Source of the DNA: Betaproteobacteria bacterium
GTDB lineage: Bacteria; Pseudomonadota; Gammaproteobacteria; Burkholderiales; Ga0077523
DNA length: 64,000 nucleotides
NCBI GenBank assembly: GCA_016125475.1
Contig: WGLR01000001.1
Coordinates: 146,131 to 210,130 of the forward strand
Reading direction: 5' to 3'
How positions within the stretch are numbered: position 1 is the first letter of the stretch; each line of letters opens with the position of its first letter. The notes below the pieces were generated by a model. It ran no database searches and was not told where the DNA came from. It was given only the letters and a program-made list of their open reading frames with translations. A program made the position numbers and the translations under genes. This document shows positions 27,831 to 36,289 of this stretch, one piece after another.

Positions 27831-29294
27831 TCAGGCCAGCATGCTTTCGGCCCGATGGTGCGGGTCGTGGCGATTCCTGAACCACTGTGGTGCGAGCGAA
27901 CCCGCGAACATTCCGGCGAACGCCGCGATGAGGCCCGCGAGCTGCCCCGGGAAATCGTCGCCGAGCGAGGTGACTTCCGGGAAGAACAGGATCCACGTCC
28001 CCACGCCGCAGACGATCGAGACGATGGCGCCCTGCGTCGTCGCGCGGCGCCAGTAGAGACCGACGAACAGCGGCACGAACGCGCCCACGAGCGTGACCTG
28101 GTACGCGGACGACACGAGGTCGTAGATCGGGGTGCCCTTCATCACGATGGCGTACGTGAGCACCAGGCACGTGAAGACGACGATCGTCCAGCGCGTCGCG
28201 AGGAGCTGCTCGCGGTCGGTCATGCGCGGCCGCAGGTTCTTGAGGATGTTCTCGACGAAGCTGGTGCTCGGCGCGAGCAGCGTGGCCGACGACGTGCTCT
28301 TGATCGCGGACAGCAGCGCGCCGAAGAAGAAGATCTGCATCACGAGCGGCATCTTCGTGAGCACGAACGTCGGTAGCAGTCGCTGGTAGTCGTCCCGCGC
28401 GATGTCGAGCGCGGACTGCCCCATCACGACGACCGCGCACGACACCACGAACATCGGAACGAACGCGAACAGGATGTAGCTCGCGCCACCGATCACCGCA
28501 CCGCTGCGGGCCGTCTCCGCCGTCCGGGCCGAGGTCACGCGCTGGAAGACGTCCTGCTGCGGAATGCTCCCGAGCATCATCGTGAGTCCCGCCGCCAGGA
28601 AGAACGAGACGTCCTTGAACGTGGGCGCGGGCCAGAAGTTCCAGAGGTCCTTGCTCGTGGCCATCGCGAACACCTTGTCGGCCCCGCCTGCGAGCGTGCT
28701 CGAGTAGATCGCGATCGCGGTGAGCCCGAGGACGAGGACGATCATCTGGATGAAGTCCGTCCACGCGACAGCGAGGAAACCGCCGATCACCACGTACACG
28801 AGCACCGCGATCGTGCCCACGATCATGCCCGTGCTCTGCGACATCGCCCCGTGCGTGAGCACGGAGAACACGAGTCCGAGCGCGGTGATCTGTGCGGCGA
28901 CCCACCCGAGATAGCTCAGGATGATCGCCGACGAGCAGAAGACCTCGATACCCTTGCCGAAGCGCTTCCGGTAGAAGTCGCCGATCGTGAGGAGGTTCTG
29001 CCTGTAGAGGCGCACCGCGAAGAAGAGTCCGACGAGGATCAGGCACGTGCCTGCTCCGAACGGATCCTCCACGATCGACCCGAGGCCGCCCTGCACGAAT
29101 TGTGCGGGAATGCCCATCACCGTCTCGGCGCCGAACCACGTCGCGAACGTCGTGGTGATCACCATGATGAGGGGCAGGCTGCGACCGGCGATCGCGAAGT
29201 CCTTGGTGGTCTTGATGCGGGTGCCGGCCCACACGCCAAGTGCGAGCGTGCCGAGCAGATAGAGGACGACGAAGACGATCAGGGTGACGTTCAT
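27831..29294 (-). CDS. Sodium:solute symporter (SSS family)
   Basis: This 487-residue permease has about 13 hydrophobic helices and typical SSS motifs: FAIAGRSLPLIMVITTTFATWFG near the N terminus, a GDFYRKRFGKGIE loop, and LLSAIKSTSSATLLAPS in the central region where the second sodium site usually lies. Substrates of the family include proline, pantothenate, acetate and sugars; nothing here fixes the substrate. The gene stands alone between ubiB (convergent) and a divergent small gene. Confidence 0.88.
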   Translation of the reverse strand: MNVTLIVFVVLYLLGTLALGVWAGTRIKTTKDFAIAGRSLPLIMVITTTFATWFGAETVMGIPAQFVQGGLGSIVEDPFGAGTCLILVGLFFAVRLYRQNLLTIGDFYRKRFGKGIEVFCSSAIILSYLGWVAAQITALGLVFSVLTHGAMSQSTGMIVGTIAVLVYVVIGGFLAVAWTDFIQMIVLVLGLTAIAIYSSTLAGGADKVFAMATSKDLWNFWPAPTFKDVSFFLAAGLTMMLGSIPQQDVFQRVTSARTAETARSGAVIGGASYILFAFVPMFVVSCAVVVMGQSALDIARDDYQRLLPTFVLTKMPLVMQIFFFGALLSAIKSTSSATLLAPSTSFVENILKNLRPRMTDREQLLATRWTIVVFTCLVLTYAIVMKGTPIYDLVSSAYQVTLVGAFVPLFVGLYWRRATTQGAIVSIVCGVGTWILFFPEVTSLGDDFPGQLAGLIAAFAGMFAGSLAPQWFRNRHDPHHRAESMLA

Positions 29295-29496
29295 GCGCGA
29301 TCTGGTGGGACTTCGATTGGAACACCGGCGAACTCCCTCGCTCGAAGCCCGCCTCCCGGCCGCGAATATTATCCGTGCACGGGTGCGCCTGAACAGCCGG
29401 GAGCGAGCGTTCGTGCGCGACGCCGGCGAGCAGGTGGACCGCTCCGCCCTCGGCCGCTACGATGCGCCGGCAACGCACCTCCCACGGATCCCGATC

Positions 29497-29715
29497 GTGA
29501 GCCAGACTTCCCGTTCATCAGATACCTGCCCGCGATGCGGGGCGCGCTTCCGCTGCGGCATGCAGGACACACCGCCTTGCGCGTGTACGACGGTTCGTCT
29601 CACCGACGTCGTGCTGGCGCGGTTGCGCGAACGCTACGAGGGCTGTCTGTGCCCCGCCTGCCTGCGCGCGCTCGCGGCCGATCCCGGTCTGGTCCGCCGC
29701 GATGCCGGATCGTGA
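29497..29715 (+). CDS. Small cysteine-rich CWC-family protein
   Basis: This 72-residue protein has an eight-cysteine pattern (CPRCGARFRCGM, then CAC, then CLCPACLRAL) matching the cysteine-rich CWC small proteins common in Betaproteobacteria, probably a structural zinc or metal-binding fold. The start is taken as GTG at 29497, just before the conserved region. A longer in-frame opening to 29284 exists, but its extra sequence looks like non-coding leader shared with the divergent symporter. Function unknown. Confidence 0.65.
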   Translation: MSQTSRSSDTCPRCGARFRCGMQDTPPCACTTVRLTDVVLARLRERYEGCLCPACLRALAADPGLVRRDAGS

Positions 29716-30056
29716 CCTCGCCGTTCGTTACGAGGCCTGCGGCGGCGGCAGGTCGGTCCCGATAGACTGAGCGTGCCTCGAACCCGCGCCTGCGTACGAT
29801 TTCCTCGAGGTAGCGCCACGAAACGTCGAGCCGGCCGCCGAAGAGCGCGCAGTCTCCCAAGCGAAATCAGCGGTTCACGAGACGGTTCAGGGCCACGCTG
29901 ACATTTGTGAGCTTGCGTCGGTGCGCGTGGGGGAGAGTTCGAACGCCCGATCCCGCGCGGCGGCACGTGTCAGCCTCGTGCACGGGTCGTGCGCTAAGAT
30001 CGCGATCCCGAGCGGCAGGCGTCCCCTCACTTCAATCCAACTGCGAGATTCCCGAC
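29716..30056. other. Intergenic stretch with no convincing gene
   Basis: These 341 bases separate the CWC gene from the SGNH-hydrolase gene. Open frames on the minus strand run back over the CWC gene and show no ribosome binding site or recognisable domain. A TAAGAT -10-like hexamer near 29996-30001 may belong to the hydrolase promoter. No repeat or terminator was seen. Confidence 0.5.
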
Positions 30057-30701
30057 ATGCAGCAGATCCTCGTCTACTCCGATTCGCTTTCGTGGGGCAT
30101 CGTCCCGGATACCCGGCGTCGCCTCGACTTTTCGCAGCGCTGGCCGGGCGTGCTCGAGATCGGACTCAATCGCGCAGGTCGGAACGTGCGCGTGATCGAG
30201 GACTGCCTGAACGGACGCCGCACGGTGTGGGACGATCCTTTCAAGCCCGGGCGCAACGGCCTGACGGGCCTCGCTCAGCGCATCGAGATCAACTCCCCGC
30301 TCGCGCTCGTGATCCTCGCGCTCGGCACGAACGATTTCCAGTCCATGCACGCGTTCAACGCCTGGCATTCCTCTCAGGGGATCGCGACGCTCGTGAACAC
30401 GATCCGCCAGGCGCCGATCGAGCCCGGCATGCCCGTGCCGCCCATCCTCGTCGTCGCGCCGCCGCCCATGGGCACCCCCAAGGGTTCCATCGCACCGAAG
30501 TTCGCGGGCGGCGAACTGAGGTGCAAGGGGCTCGCGGAAGCCTACAGGACGGTCTGCGCGACGCTCGGATGCGCGTTCTTCGATGCGGGTTCCGTTACGG
30601 ATTCGAGCCGGGTGGACGGCATCCATCTGGACGCCGACCAGCACGGAGTGCTCGGCGCCGCGCTCGTCGATCCCGTCGCGGGCCTTCTCGGCGAAGCGTG
30701 A
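30057..30701 (+). CDS. SGNH/GDSL-type hydrolase
   Basis: This 214-residue SGNH hydrolase has the nucleophile S10 in block I (YSDSLSWG, a variant of GDSL), block III LGTNDF, and block V DGIHLDADQH with D187 and H190 completing the triad. There is no signal peptide, so it is cytoplasmic. Relatives are arylesterases, acyltransferases and deacetylases, and in several the same YGDSLTWG/DRIHLD layout marks an aryl- or acetyl-esterase. The natural substrate is not indicated by the neighbours. A GAGA just upstream supports the ATG at 30057. Confidence 0.88.
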   Translation: MQQILVYSDSLSWGIVPDTRRRLDFSQRWPGVLEIGLNRAGRNVRVIEDCLNGRRTVWDDPFKPGRNGLTGLAQRIEINSPLALVILALGTNDFQSMHAFNAWHSSQGIATLVNTIRQAPIEPGMPVPPILVVAPPPMGTPKGSIAPKFAGGELRCKGLAEAYRTVCATLGCAFFDAGSVTDSSRVDGIHLDADQHGVLGAALVDPVAGLLGEA

Positions 30702-30725
30702 TCGCGCCGGGCCGGGAGGCCCGGA

Positions 30726-30983
30726 TCAGGAATCTTCCAGATCGCGCTTCTTCTGGGCGAATTCCTCGGCGCCGATCTCGCCGCGCGCGTAACGCTCCTT
30801 GAGGATGTCCATTGCCGATTTGCGGGGCGGGCCCGACGCCGGCCCCCCCGGCCAGCCGCCGGTCCTCGCGCCGACCAGCCAGAGGATCAGCACGACCACC
30901 ACCGTGAGCAACAACCAGCCCCAGAACATGTGATCCCCCGACATGTGATCGGCCCACATCTGGGCGCCCCAGGAACCCATCAT
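30726..30983 (-). CDS. Small membrane protein with SHOCT domain
   Basis: This 85-residue protein has a methionine-, histidine- and tryptophan-rich N terminus (MMGSWGAQMWADHMSG), one transmembrane helix (about 22-42) and a C-terminal SHOCT motif (DILKERYARGEIGAEEFAQKKRDL). SHOCT is a short oligomerisation motif often found at the C terminus of small membrane proteins. The Met/His-rich periplasmic end could bind copper or another soft metal, but this is inference. It converges on the hydrolase gene. Confidence 0.85.
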   Translation of the reverse strand: MMGSWGAQMWADHMSGDHMFWGWLLLTVVVVLILWLVGARTGGWPGGPASGPPRKSAMDILKERYARGEIGAEEFAQKKRDLEDS

Positions 30984-31114
30984 CCGCCTGCCTCTGCCCT
31001 CGCGACGCCAGCCCTTCGCGGCGGTGCCGCCTGCACGAACTTGGTGCGGCCGACTCTACGCCCGTTGCTTCCCTGCCGCAACGCGTCGCACCGAGGGGGA
31101 CACACCCGCACGAC

Positions 31115-31132
31115 CGGGGTCAGGCCTGCGTT
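31115..31132 (-). repeat. Copy A of dispersed 18-bp REP-like motif
   Basis: On the minus strand this reads AACGCAGGCCTGACCCCG, identical to 51551-51568 on the plus strand. The core CAGGCCTG is palindromic. It lies in the 191-base gap between the SHOCT gene and the cupin gene, which otherwise holds no gene. Both copies are followed within about 20 bases by a GTGTG(A/T)CCCC block, so the repeated unit may be longer than the exact match. The motif resembles repeats found near REP-associated tyrosine transposases. Confidence 0.7.
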
Positions 31133-31174
31133 CCCGTATGGACGGTCGCGGTGCGAATCGCCCACGGCATCCCG

Positions 31175-31654
31175 TCACGACTCGCGTGGGGCCGGGTGGA
31201 TGTCGTCCACCCAGTGCACGGTCTCGGGCTTCTCGACGACGGGGATGTCGAGGTTCACGACGACCGGGTCCTGCCCGCTGCGGCACAGCACGCAGGACAG
31301 GGGTTCGGTGTCGGACGCGTTGATCTCCTGGTGAGGCACGAACGGCGGCACGTAGATGAAATCGCCGGGACCCGCCTCCGCCGTGAACTCCAGGCTGTCA
31401 CCCCAGCGCATGCGCGCCTTCCCGCTCACGACGTAGATCACGCTCTCGACGGGACCGTGATGGTGCGCACCGGTCTTCGCATTCGCGTGTATGACGACCG
31501 TCCCTGCCCACAGCTTCTCGGCACCGCAGCGCGCGTTCGTGATCGCGGCCGCGCGGTTCATCCCCTGGGTCTGCGGCGTGTTGACGTCGAGCTCGGTACC
31601 CTTGACCACGCGAACCCCGTGAAACTTCCAGTCGGAAACCTTGGAATCACTCAT
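31175..31654 (-). CDS. Cupin-domain protein
   Basis: This 159-residue single-cupin protein has the metal-binding motif AHHHGPVESVIYVVSGKARMRWG (first histidines near residue 63) and the second motif PGDFIYVPPFVPHQEIN. It is cytoplasmic. The ATG overlaps the stop of the large FAD/Fe-S oxidase gene (ATGA), so the two are translationally coupled. Its partner suggests a role in 2-hydroxyacid or aromatic acid metabolism, but no reaction can be assigned. Confidence 0.87.
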   Translation of the reverse strand: MSDSKVSDWKFHGVRVVKGTELDVNTPQTQGMNRAAAITNARCGAEKLWAGTVVIHANAKTGAHHHGPVESVIYVVSGKARMRWGDSLEFTAEAGPGDFIYVPPFVPHQEINASDTEPLSCVLCRSGQDPVVVNLDIPVVEKPETVHWVDDIHPAPRES

Positions 31655-34596
31655 CGATCAGCCTCGTCTTCTCCGTCATGCACACCGTCCCTGAATGCCA
31701 GATCGAGCACGCGCGACACGTGCCACGCTTCCCGTGATGCGCCATCCGCGATCTGGTGCCGGCAGCTCGTGCCGTCCGCGACGATGAGCGTGTCGTCGCT
31801 GCTCGCACGCACCGCGGGCAGCAGGGAGAGTTCCCCCATCGCCCGCGACTGCTCCACGTGCTCGGCTTCGAAGCCGAAACTGCCCGCCATCCCGCAGCAG
31901 CTCGACTCGATCGTGGTGACGTCCAGACCGGGAACTAGCCGCAGCGTCTTCACCACGGCGTCGAACGCGCCGAACGCCTTCTGGTGACAGTGTCCGTGCA
32001 GCAGTGCCTTCCGCGCCAGCCGCGGCACCGGATTCTCGATCCGGCCCGCGTCGTTCTCCCGCACGAGGAACTCCTCGAGCGTCGACGTGGCCGCGGCCAG
32101 GTCCCGCGCCTCGGAACCGAGCGAGAGGACCGAGTACTCGTCCGCGAACGTGAACACGCAGGACGGCTCCAGGCCGACGATGGGCCAGCCATGCTGGAGT
32201 GCCGACCGCGCGGCGTTCAGGACGCGACGCGCCTCCGCTCGCGCCTCGTCGAGCAGGCCCGCCGCGAGAAACGTTCGCCCGCAGCACAGTGGCCGCTCGC
32301 CGGGCGGGGCCGCGAGCACGGTCGGCGAGTAGCCGAACGCGCGCAGCACCCGGACGGTCGCACGCAGGTTCTCCGGTTCGAAATAACGATTGAACGTGTC
32401 CGCGAACAGCAGGACCTTCCTCTCGGCCGCCTGATCCGTGTCGCGACACTCGTCGTCACGGAACGCATCGCCGCGCCACTTCGGCAGCGAGCGGCGGGCC
32501 GCGAGCCCTGCGAGACGCTCGAGCAGCGCATCCGCACCGGGAAGCCAGCGCGGTGCGTTCGCGAGGACGGCCAGGCGCGATGCGAGGGGTGCATAGCGGG
32601 GCAGGTAACCGACGAGACGGTCGCGAAGACCCGGACCTTCGGTGCGGCTGTGCTGATGCTTCCACTCGAGCTTCAGCCGCGCCATGTCGACCCCCGTCGG
32701 ACACTCGCGCCGGCACCCCTTGCACCCGACGCAGAGCGACATCGCGGCATCCACCTCCGGAGCAGTCAGTCCGTCGATGCCGAGCTGCCCGGACAGTGCG
32801 AGACGCAGCGTGTTCGCGCGACCCCGCGTGAGATGCTGTTCCTCGCGCGTGATGCGATACGAGGGACACATCGTGCCTGCGTCGAACTTCCGGCAGTGCC
32901 CGTTGTTGTTGCACATCTCGACGGCGGCGGAGATGCCGTTCCATCCGGACCAGTCCAGGCCCGTGACGACCTCGCGCGGGCGGTAGTCCGGCCCGTACCG
33001 GAACAGCGTGCGATCGTCCATGCGCGGTGGCCGCACGATCTTGCCCGGATTGAACATGCCGTCCGGATCGAAGAGCGACTTGATCTCGGCGAACGCGTGC
33101 GTGAGTCGCGGACCCAGGATCGGCTCGATCCACTCCGACCGCACGAGACCGTCTCCGTGTTCGCCGGAGTACGCGCCCTTGTACGCCTTCACGAGCTCGC
33201 ACGCTTCCTCGGCGATCGCGCGCATCTTCAGTGCCCCGTCCGCCTTCATGTTCAGGACCGGGCGCACGTGCAGCGTGCCCACGGATGCATGGGCGTACCA
33301 CGTGCCGCGCGTGCCGTGCTTCGCGAACACTTCGTCGAGACGGCGCGTGTATTCGGCGAGATGTTCCAGCGGGACCGCGCAGTCTTCGATGAACGAGACG
33401 GGTTTCCCGTCCCCCTTCATCGACATCATGATGTTGAGACCGGCCTTGCGCACTTCCCAGATCGCTCGCTGCTGCGCGGCATCCGTGACCTTCACCACGG
33501 CGCCGGGATGCCCGTGGTCGGCGAGCAGTTCGTCGAGGCGGTGCAACCGGTCGAGCTGTTCGCGTTCGTCCTCGCCCGCGAATTCCACGAGCAGGATCGC
33601 GTCGGGACGGCCGAGGAAGAACTGCTCGACGACGGGCCGGAACTCGGCGTGTTCGCGCGCGAGCCCGATCATCGTCCGGTCCACGAGTTCCACGGCGTCG
33701 GGATCGAGCTTCACGATCTCCCGGGTGAGGTCCATCGCCGCGTAGAACGTCGGGAAGTGCGCGACGCCCAGCACCTTGCGCGGTGGGATCGGGGCAAGTC
33801 GCAGCCGCAGGCGCCGGAACCACGCGAGCGTGCCCTCCGATCCGACCAGAAGGTGCGCGAGGTTGTGGTCCCGGTCCGGCAGCACCATGTCGAGGTTGTA
33901 GCCCTGGACGCGACGCAGCACCCGGGGCCAGCGTGCGGCGATCTCGGCCGCCTCGCGCCGCGCGATCGCGTGGATGCCCTGCACGATTTCCCGATACCGG
34001 ACCGACGTGCCGTGACTTTCACCCGACGGTCCGAACGTGCACGCCGTGCCGTCCGCCAGCCAGGCGTCGATGGCGGCGACGTTGTGCACCATGTTTCCGT
34101 ACCGGATCGAACGCGCTCCACAGGAGTTGTTGCCTGCCATGCCGCCGAGCGTGGCCTGCGCCGACGTCGAGACATCGACCGGATACCAGAGACGGTGCCT
34201 GCGGAGGTGCGCGTTGAGGTGATCGAGCACGACGCCCGGCTGGACCAGTGCCGTGCGGGCCTCGGGATCGACCTCGAGGATGCCGTCGAGATGGCGGGAC
34301 GTGTCGATGACGAGGGCTTCGCCCACGGTCTGTCCGCACTGGGAAGTGCCCGCTCCGCGCGGCAGCACGGGCACCCCCTGTTCGCGCGCGATCTCGAGTA
34401 CCGCCTGGACGTCCTGCTCGGTCCGGGGCACGACGACACCGAGCGGTTCGATCTGATAGATCGACGCGTCCGTCGCATAGCGGCCGCGACTGGCGGGGTC
34501 GAACAGCACGTCTCCTTCGATCGCACGGCGCAGGCGCGCCGCGAGCGCGCTGTCGCCCGGTCTCACCGTGCGGGTCATCGGGAGCGGTGCATTCAT
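31651..34596 (-). CDS. FAD-linked oxidase with 4Fe-4S and CCG domains (YdiJ/D-2-hydroxyacid dehydrogenase-like)
   Basis: This 981-residue fusion combines an FAD-binding PCMH domain (about 40-220, with GVPVLPRGAGTSQCGQTVG), an FAD-oxidase C-terminal domain (GEHGDGLVRSEW), a Fe-S segment with SLCVGCKGCRRECPTGVD and two cysteine-rich regions (PLCCGRTFL; HGHCHQKAF, SSCCGMAGSFG). YdiJ-type relatives oxidise D-2-hydroxyglutarate or D-lactate and feed the respiratory chain. The ATG at 34596 starts MNAPLPMT; a longer reading lacks a sensible N terminus. It shares a 156-base divergent region with a serine-glyoxylate-type aminotransferase, suggesting a link to glyoxylate and 2-hydroxyacid metabolism. 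Confidence 0.88.
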   Translation of the reverse strand: MNAPLPMTRTVRPGDSALAARLRRAIEGDVLFDPASRGRYATDASIYQIEPLGVVVPRTEQDVQAVLEIAREQGVPVLPRGAGTSQCGQTVGEALVIDTSRHLDGILEVDPEARTALVQPGVVLDHLNAHLRRHRLWYPVDVSTSAQATLGGMAGNNSCGARSIRYGNMVHNVAAIDAWLADGTACTFGPSGESHGTSVRYREIVQGIHAIARREAAEIAARWPRVLRRVQGYNLDMVLPDRDHNLAHLLVGSEGTLAWFRRLRLRLAPIPPRKVLGVAHFPTFYAAMDLTREIVKLDPDAVELVDRTMIGLAREHAEFRPVVEQFFLGRPDAILLVEFAGEDEREQLDRLHRLDELLADHGHPGAVVKVTDAAQQRAIWEVRKAGLNIMMSMKGDGKPVSFIEDCAVPLEHLAEYTRRLDEVFAKHGTRGTWYAHASVGTLHVRPVLNMKADGALKMRAIAEEACELVKAYKGAYSGEHGDGLVRSEWIEPILGPRLTHAFAEIKSLFDPDGMFNPGKIVRPPRMDDRTLFRYGPDYRPREVVTGLDWSGWNGISAAVEMCNNNGHCRKFDAGTMCPSYRITREEQHLTRGRANTLRLALSGQLGIDGLTAPEVDAAMSLCVGCKGCRRECPTGVDMARLKLEWKHQHSRTEGPGLRDRLVGYLPRYAPLASRLAVLANAPRWLPGADALLERLAGLAARRSLPKWRGDAFRDDECRDTDQAAERKVLLFADTFNRYFEPENLRATVRVLRAFGYSPTVLAAPPGERPLCCGRTFLAAGLLDEARAEARRVLNAARSALQHGWPIVGLEPSCVFTFADEYSVLSLGSEARDLAAATSTLEEFLVRENDAGRIENPVPRLARKALLHGHCHQKAFGAFDAVVKTLRLVPGLDVTTIESSCCGMAGSFGFEAEHVEQSRAMGELSLLPAVRASSDDTLIVADGTSCRHQIADGASREAWHVSRVLDLAFRDGVHDGEDEADR

Positions 34597-34752
34597 GGTG
34601 CGAGGGATGATACCCTGCACGACGCGGTGCCGTCGCCCCGCCACCCGGTGCCGACGGCATTCGCGAGAGAGATTCCGCAACGCGGACGTTCAGCACGGCT
34701 GCGCACCAGACCGCTTCGCCGGGTGCAGGTCCGCCCGATCAGGAGCATCGAG

Positions 34753-35952
34753 ATGACCTACCGAGCCGGCCGCCATTTCCTGCAGATTCCGGGACCGACC
34801 AACGTTCCCGACCGGGTCCTTCGTGCGATGGACCGACCCACCATCGACCACCGGGGCCCGGATTTCAACCGCCTCTCCCGCGAGGTTCTCGACGCGCTGA
34901 AGCCGGTATTCGGCACCCGCGGCCCCGTCGTGATCTACCCGGCTTCGGGCACGGGCGCGTGGGAAGCCGCACTCGTCAACACCCTCTCGCCCGGCGACCG
35001 CGTGCTCATGTGCGAGACGGGCCAGTTCGCGATGCTCTGGCGCAACCTGGCGCAGCGTCTCGGACTGGTCACCGAACTCCTGCCCGGCGACTGGCGGCAC
35101 GGCGCGAACGCCGAGGCGATCGAAGCCCGCCTGAAGGAGGACCGCGAGCACGAGATCAAGGCCGTCTGCGTCGTGCACAACGAGACGTCGACCGGGGTCA
35201 CGTCGCGCATCCCGCTCGTCCGCGCGGCCATGGACCGCGCCGGTCATCCCGCGCTGCTCATGGTCGACACGATCTCGTCGCTCGCCTCCATCGACTACCG
35301 GCAGGAAGAGTGGGGTGTGGACGTGACCGTGGCCGGGTCGCAGAAGGGGCTCATGCTCCCGCCCGGACTGTCCTTCAACGGCATCGGTCCGAAGGCGCTC
35401 GCGGCCTCGCGCACCGCCGGGCTGCCGCGATCCTACTGGTCGTGGGAGGAAATGCTCGCGTCGAACAAGTCCGGCTGGTTTCCGTACACCCCCGCCACGA
35501 ACCTCCTGTACGGCCTGCGCGAGGCGCTCGCCATGCTCATGGAGGAAGGCCTCGAACACGTGTTCGCACGACACGATCGCCACGCCGAGGCCACCCGCCG
35601 GGCGGTCCGCGCCTGGGGGCTCGAGGTGCTGTGTGCGGATCCCGAGGAATACAGCAGTTCGCTCACGGCCGTGATGCTGCCGGATGGCCACGACGCGGAC
35701 CGCGTTCGGGCCCTCATCCTCGAGCACTTCGACCTCTCGCTCGGCACCGGCCTGGGCAGGCTCGCCGGAAAGGTCTTCCGGATCGGTCATCTGGGCGACT
35801 TCAACGACCTCGCGCTTGCCGGAACGCTGGCAGGTGTCGAGATGGGGCTGGACCTCGCCGGGGTCCCGATCGCCCGGCAGGGCGTCCGGGCAGCCATGGA
35901 TCACCTCGCGGCCGCGCGGCGCCCTGTCTCTCTGCCGCGCGCAGCAGCCTGA
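34753..35952 (+). CDS. Class V aminotransferase, serine-glyoxylate aminotransferase-like
   Basis: This 399-residue PLP enzyme matches the serine-glyoxylate/alanine-glyoxylate aminotransferase group: FLQIPGPTNVPDRVLRAM at the N terminus, HNETSTGVTS, MVDTISSLAS and the PLP lysine K198 in GSQKGLMLPPG, with a C-terminal VFRIGHLGDFN. It would transfer the amino group of serine (or another donor) to glyoxylate, giving glycine and hydroxypyruvate, as in the serine cycle or photorespiratory salvage. AGGAG lies seven bases before the ATG. No other serine-cycle genes are adjacent, so the pathway role is open. Confidence 0.92.
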   Translation: MTYRAGRHFLQIPGPTNVPDRVLRAMDRPTIDHRGPDFNRLSREVLDALKPVFGTRGPVVIYPASGTGAWEAALVNTLSPGDRVLMCETGQFAMLWRNLAQRLGLVTELLPGDWRHGANAEAIEARLKEDREHEIKAVCVVHNETSTGVTSRIPLVRAAMDRAGHPALLMVDTISSLASIDYRQEEWGVDVTVAGSQKGLMLPPGLSFNGIGPKALAASRTAGLPRSYWSWEEMLASNKSGWFPYTPATNLLYGLREALAMLMEEGLEHVFARHDRHAEATRRAVRAWGLEVLCADPEEYSSSLTAVMLPDGHDADRVRALILEHFDLSLGTGLGRLAGKVFRIGHLGDFNDLALAGTLAGVEMGLDLAGVPIARQGVRAAMDHLAAARRPVSLPRAAA

Positions 35953-35984
35953 ATCGACGCGGCAGGGTTCCTCGCGGCCAGTAC

Positions 35985-36035
35985 GCGGGAAAATTTCCCT
36001 TGCGACCCCGGGCGGGGCGTGGCATATTTTCCCGC
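35985..36035. repeat. Inverted 10-bp repeat with embedded palindrome, possible operator
   Basis: GCGGGAAAAT (35985-35994) recurs in perfect inverse as ATTTTCCCGC (36026-36035), with 31 bases between. The first copy also forms the 13-bp palindrome GGGAAAATTTCCC. A pair of identical half-sites about four helical turns apart suits a looping or co-operative repressor upstream of the cytochrome gene. Confidence 0.45.
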
Positions 36036-36228
36036 AATCGGTCGTGTTCGAGCCCCGTGTCGTGGGTGGACGGAAGCTCGGATCCACAGCCGCTGCAGTT
36101 GACCGGAGGGGATCCGCCGGGCCGTGATGCATTGGCTGCCATGTACTACGGTGGATCGGCACGACCATCCCGCGTGCGCGACCAGACGCCCTCCCCGACA
36201 AGACAATAGAACGCTGTAAGCCACCCCG

Positions 36229-36258
36229 CCAGGGAGCCACGGTGCCGTGGCTGCCTGG
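36229..36258 (+). promoter_or_regulatory. Stable stem-loop in the cytochrome 5' leader
   Basis: Arms 36229-36242 and 36245-36258 pair at 13 of 14 positions (one G-G mismatch) around a two-base loop, ending 31 bases before the ATG. There is no T tract. It could protect the mRNA 5' end or act in translational control; no known riboswitch class is recognised. Confidence 0.55.
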
Positions 36259-36289
36259 ACGTCGGTTCGTTTCCAGGGAGAGCAGGACC

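Larger units (their letters stand above)
35953..36289. other. Leader/intergenic region before the cytochrome gene
   Basis: This 337-base gap holds no reading frame with coding character. It contains the inverted repeats at 35985-36035 and the stem-loop at 36229-36258, described separately. The plain GGGAAAATTTCCC palindrome (35987-35999) begins about 35 bases after the aminotransferase stop but has no T tract, so it is not a standard terminator. Confidence 0.6.

Noticed and set aside
36015..36040. A sigma54 (-24/-12) promoter before the cytochrome gene
   Set aside because: The GG and GC dinucleotides in TGGCATATTTTCCCGCA are 13 bases apart instead of 12, and the flanking bases do not match.
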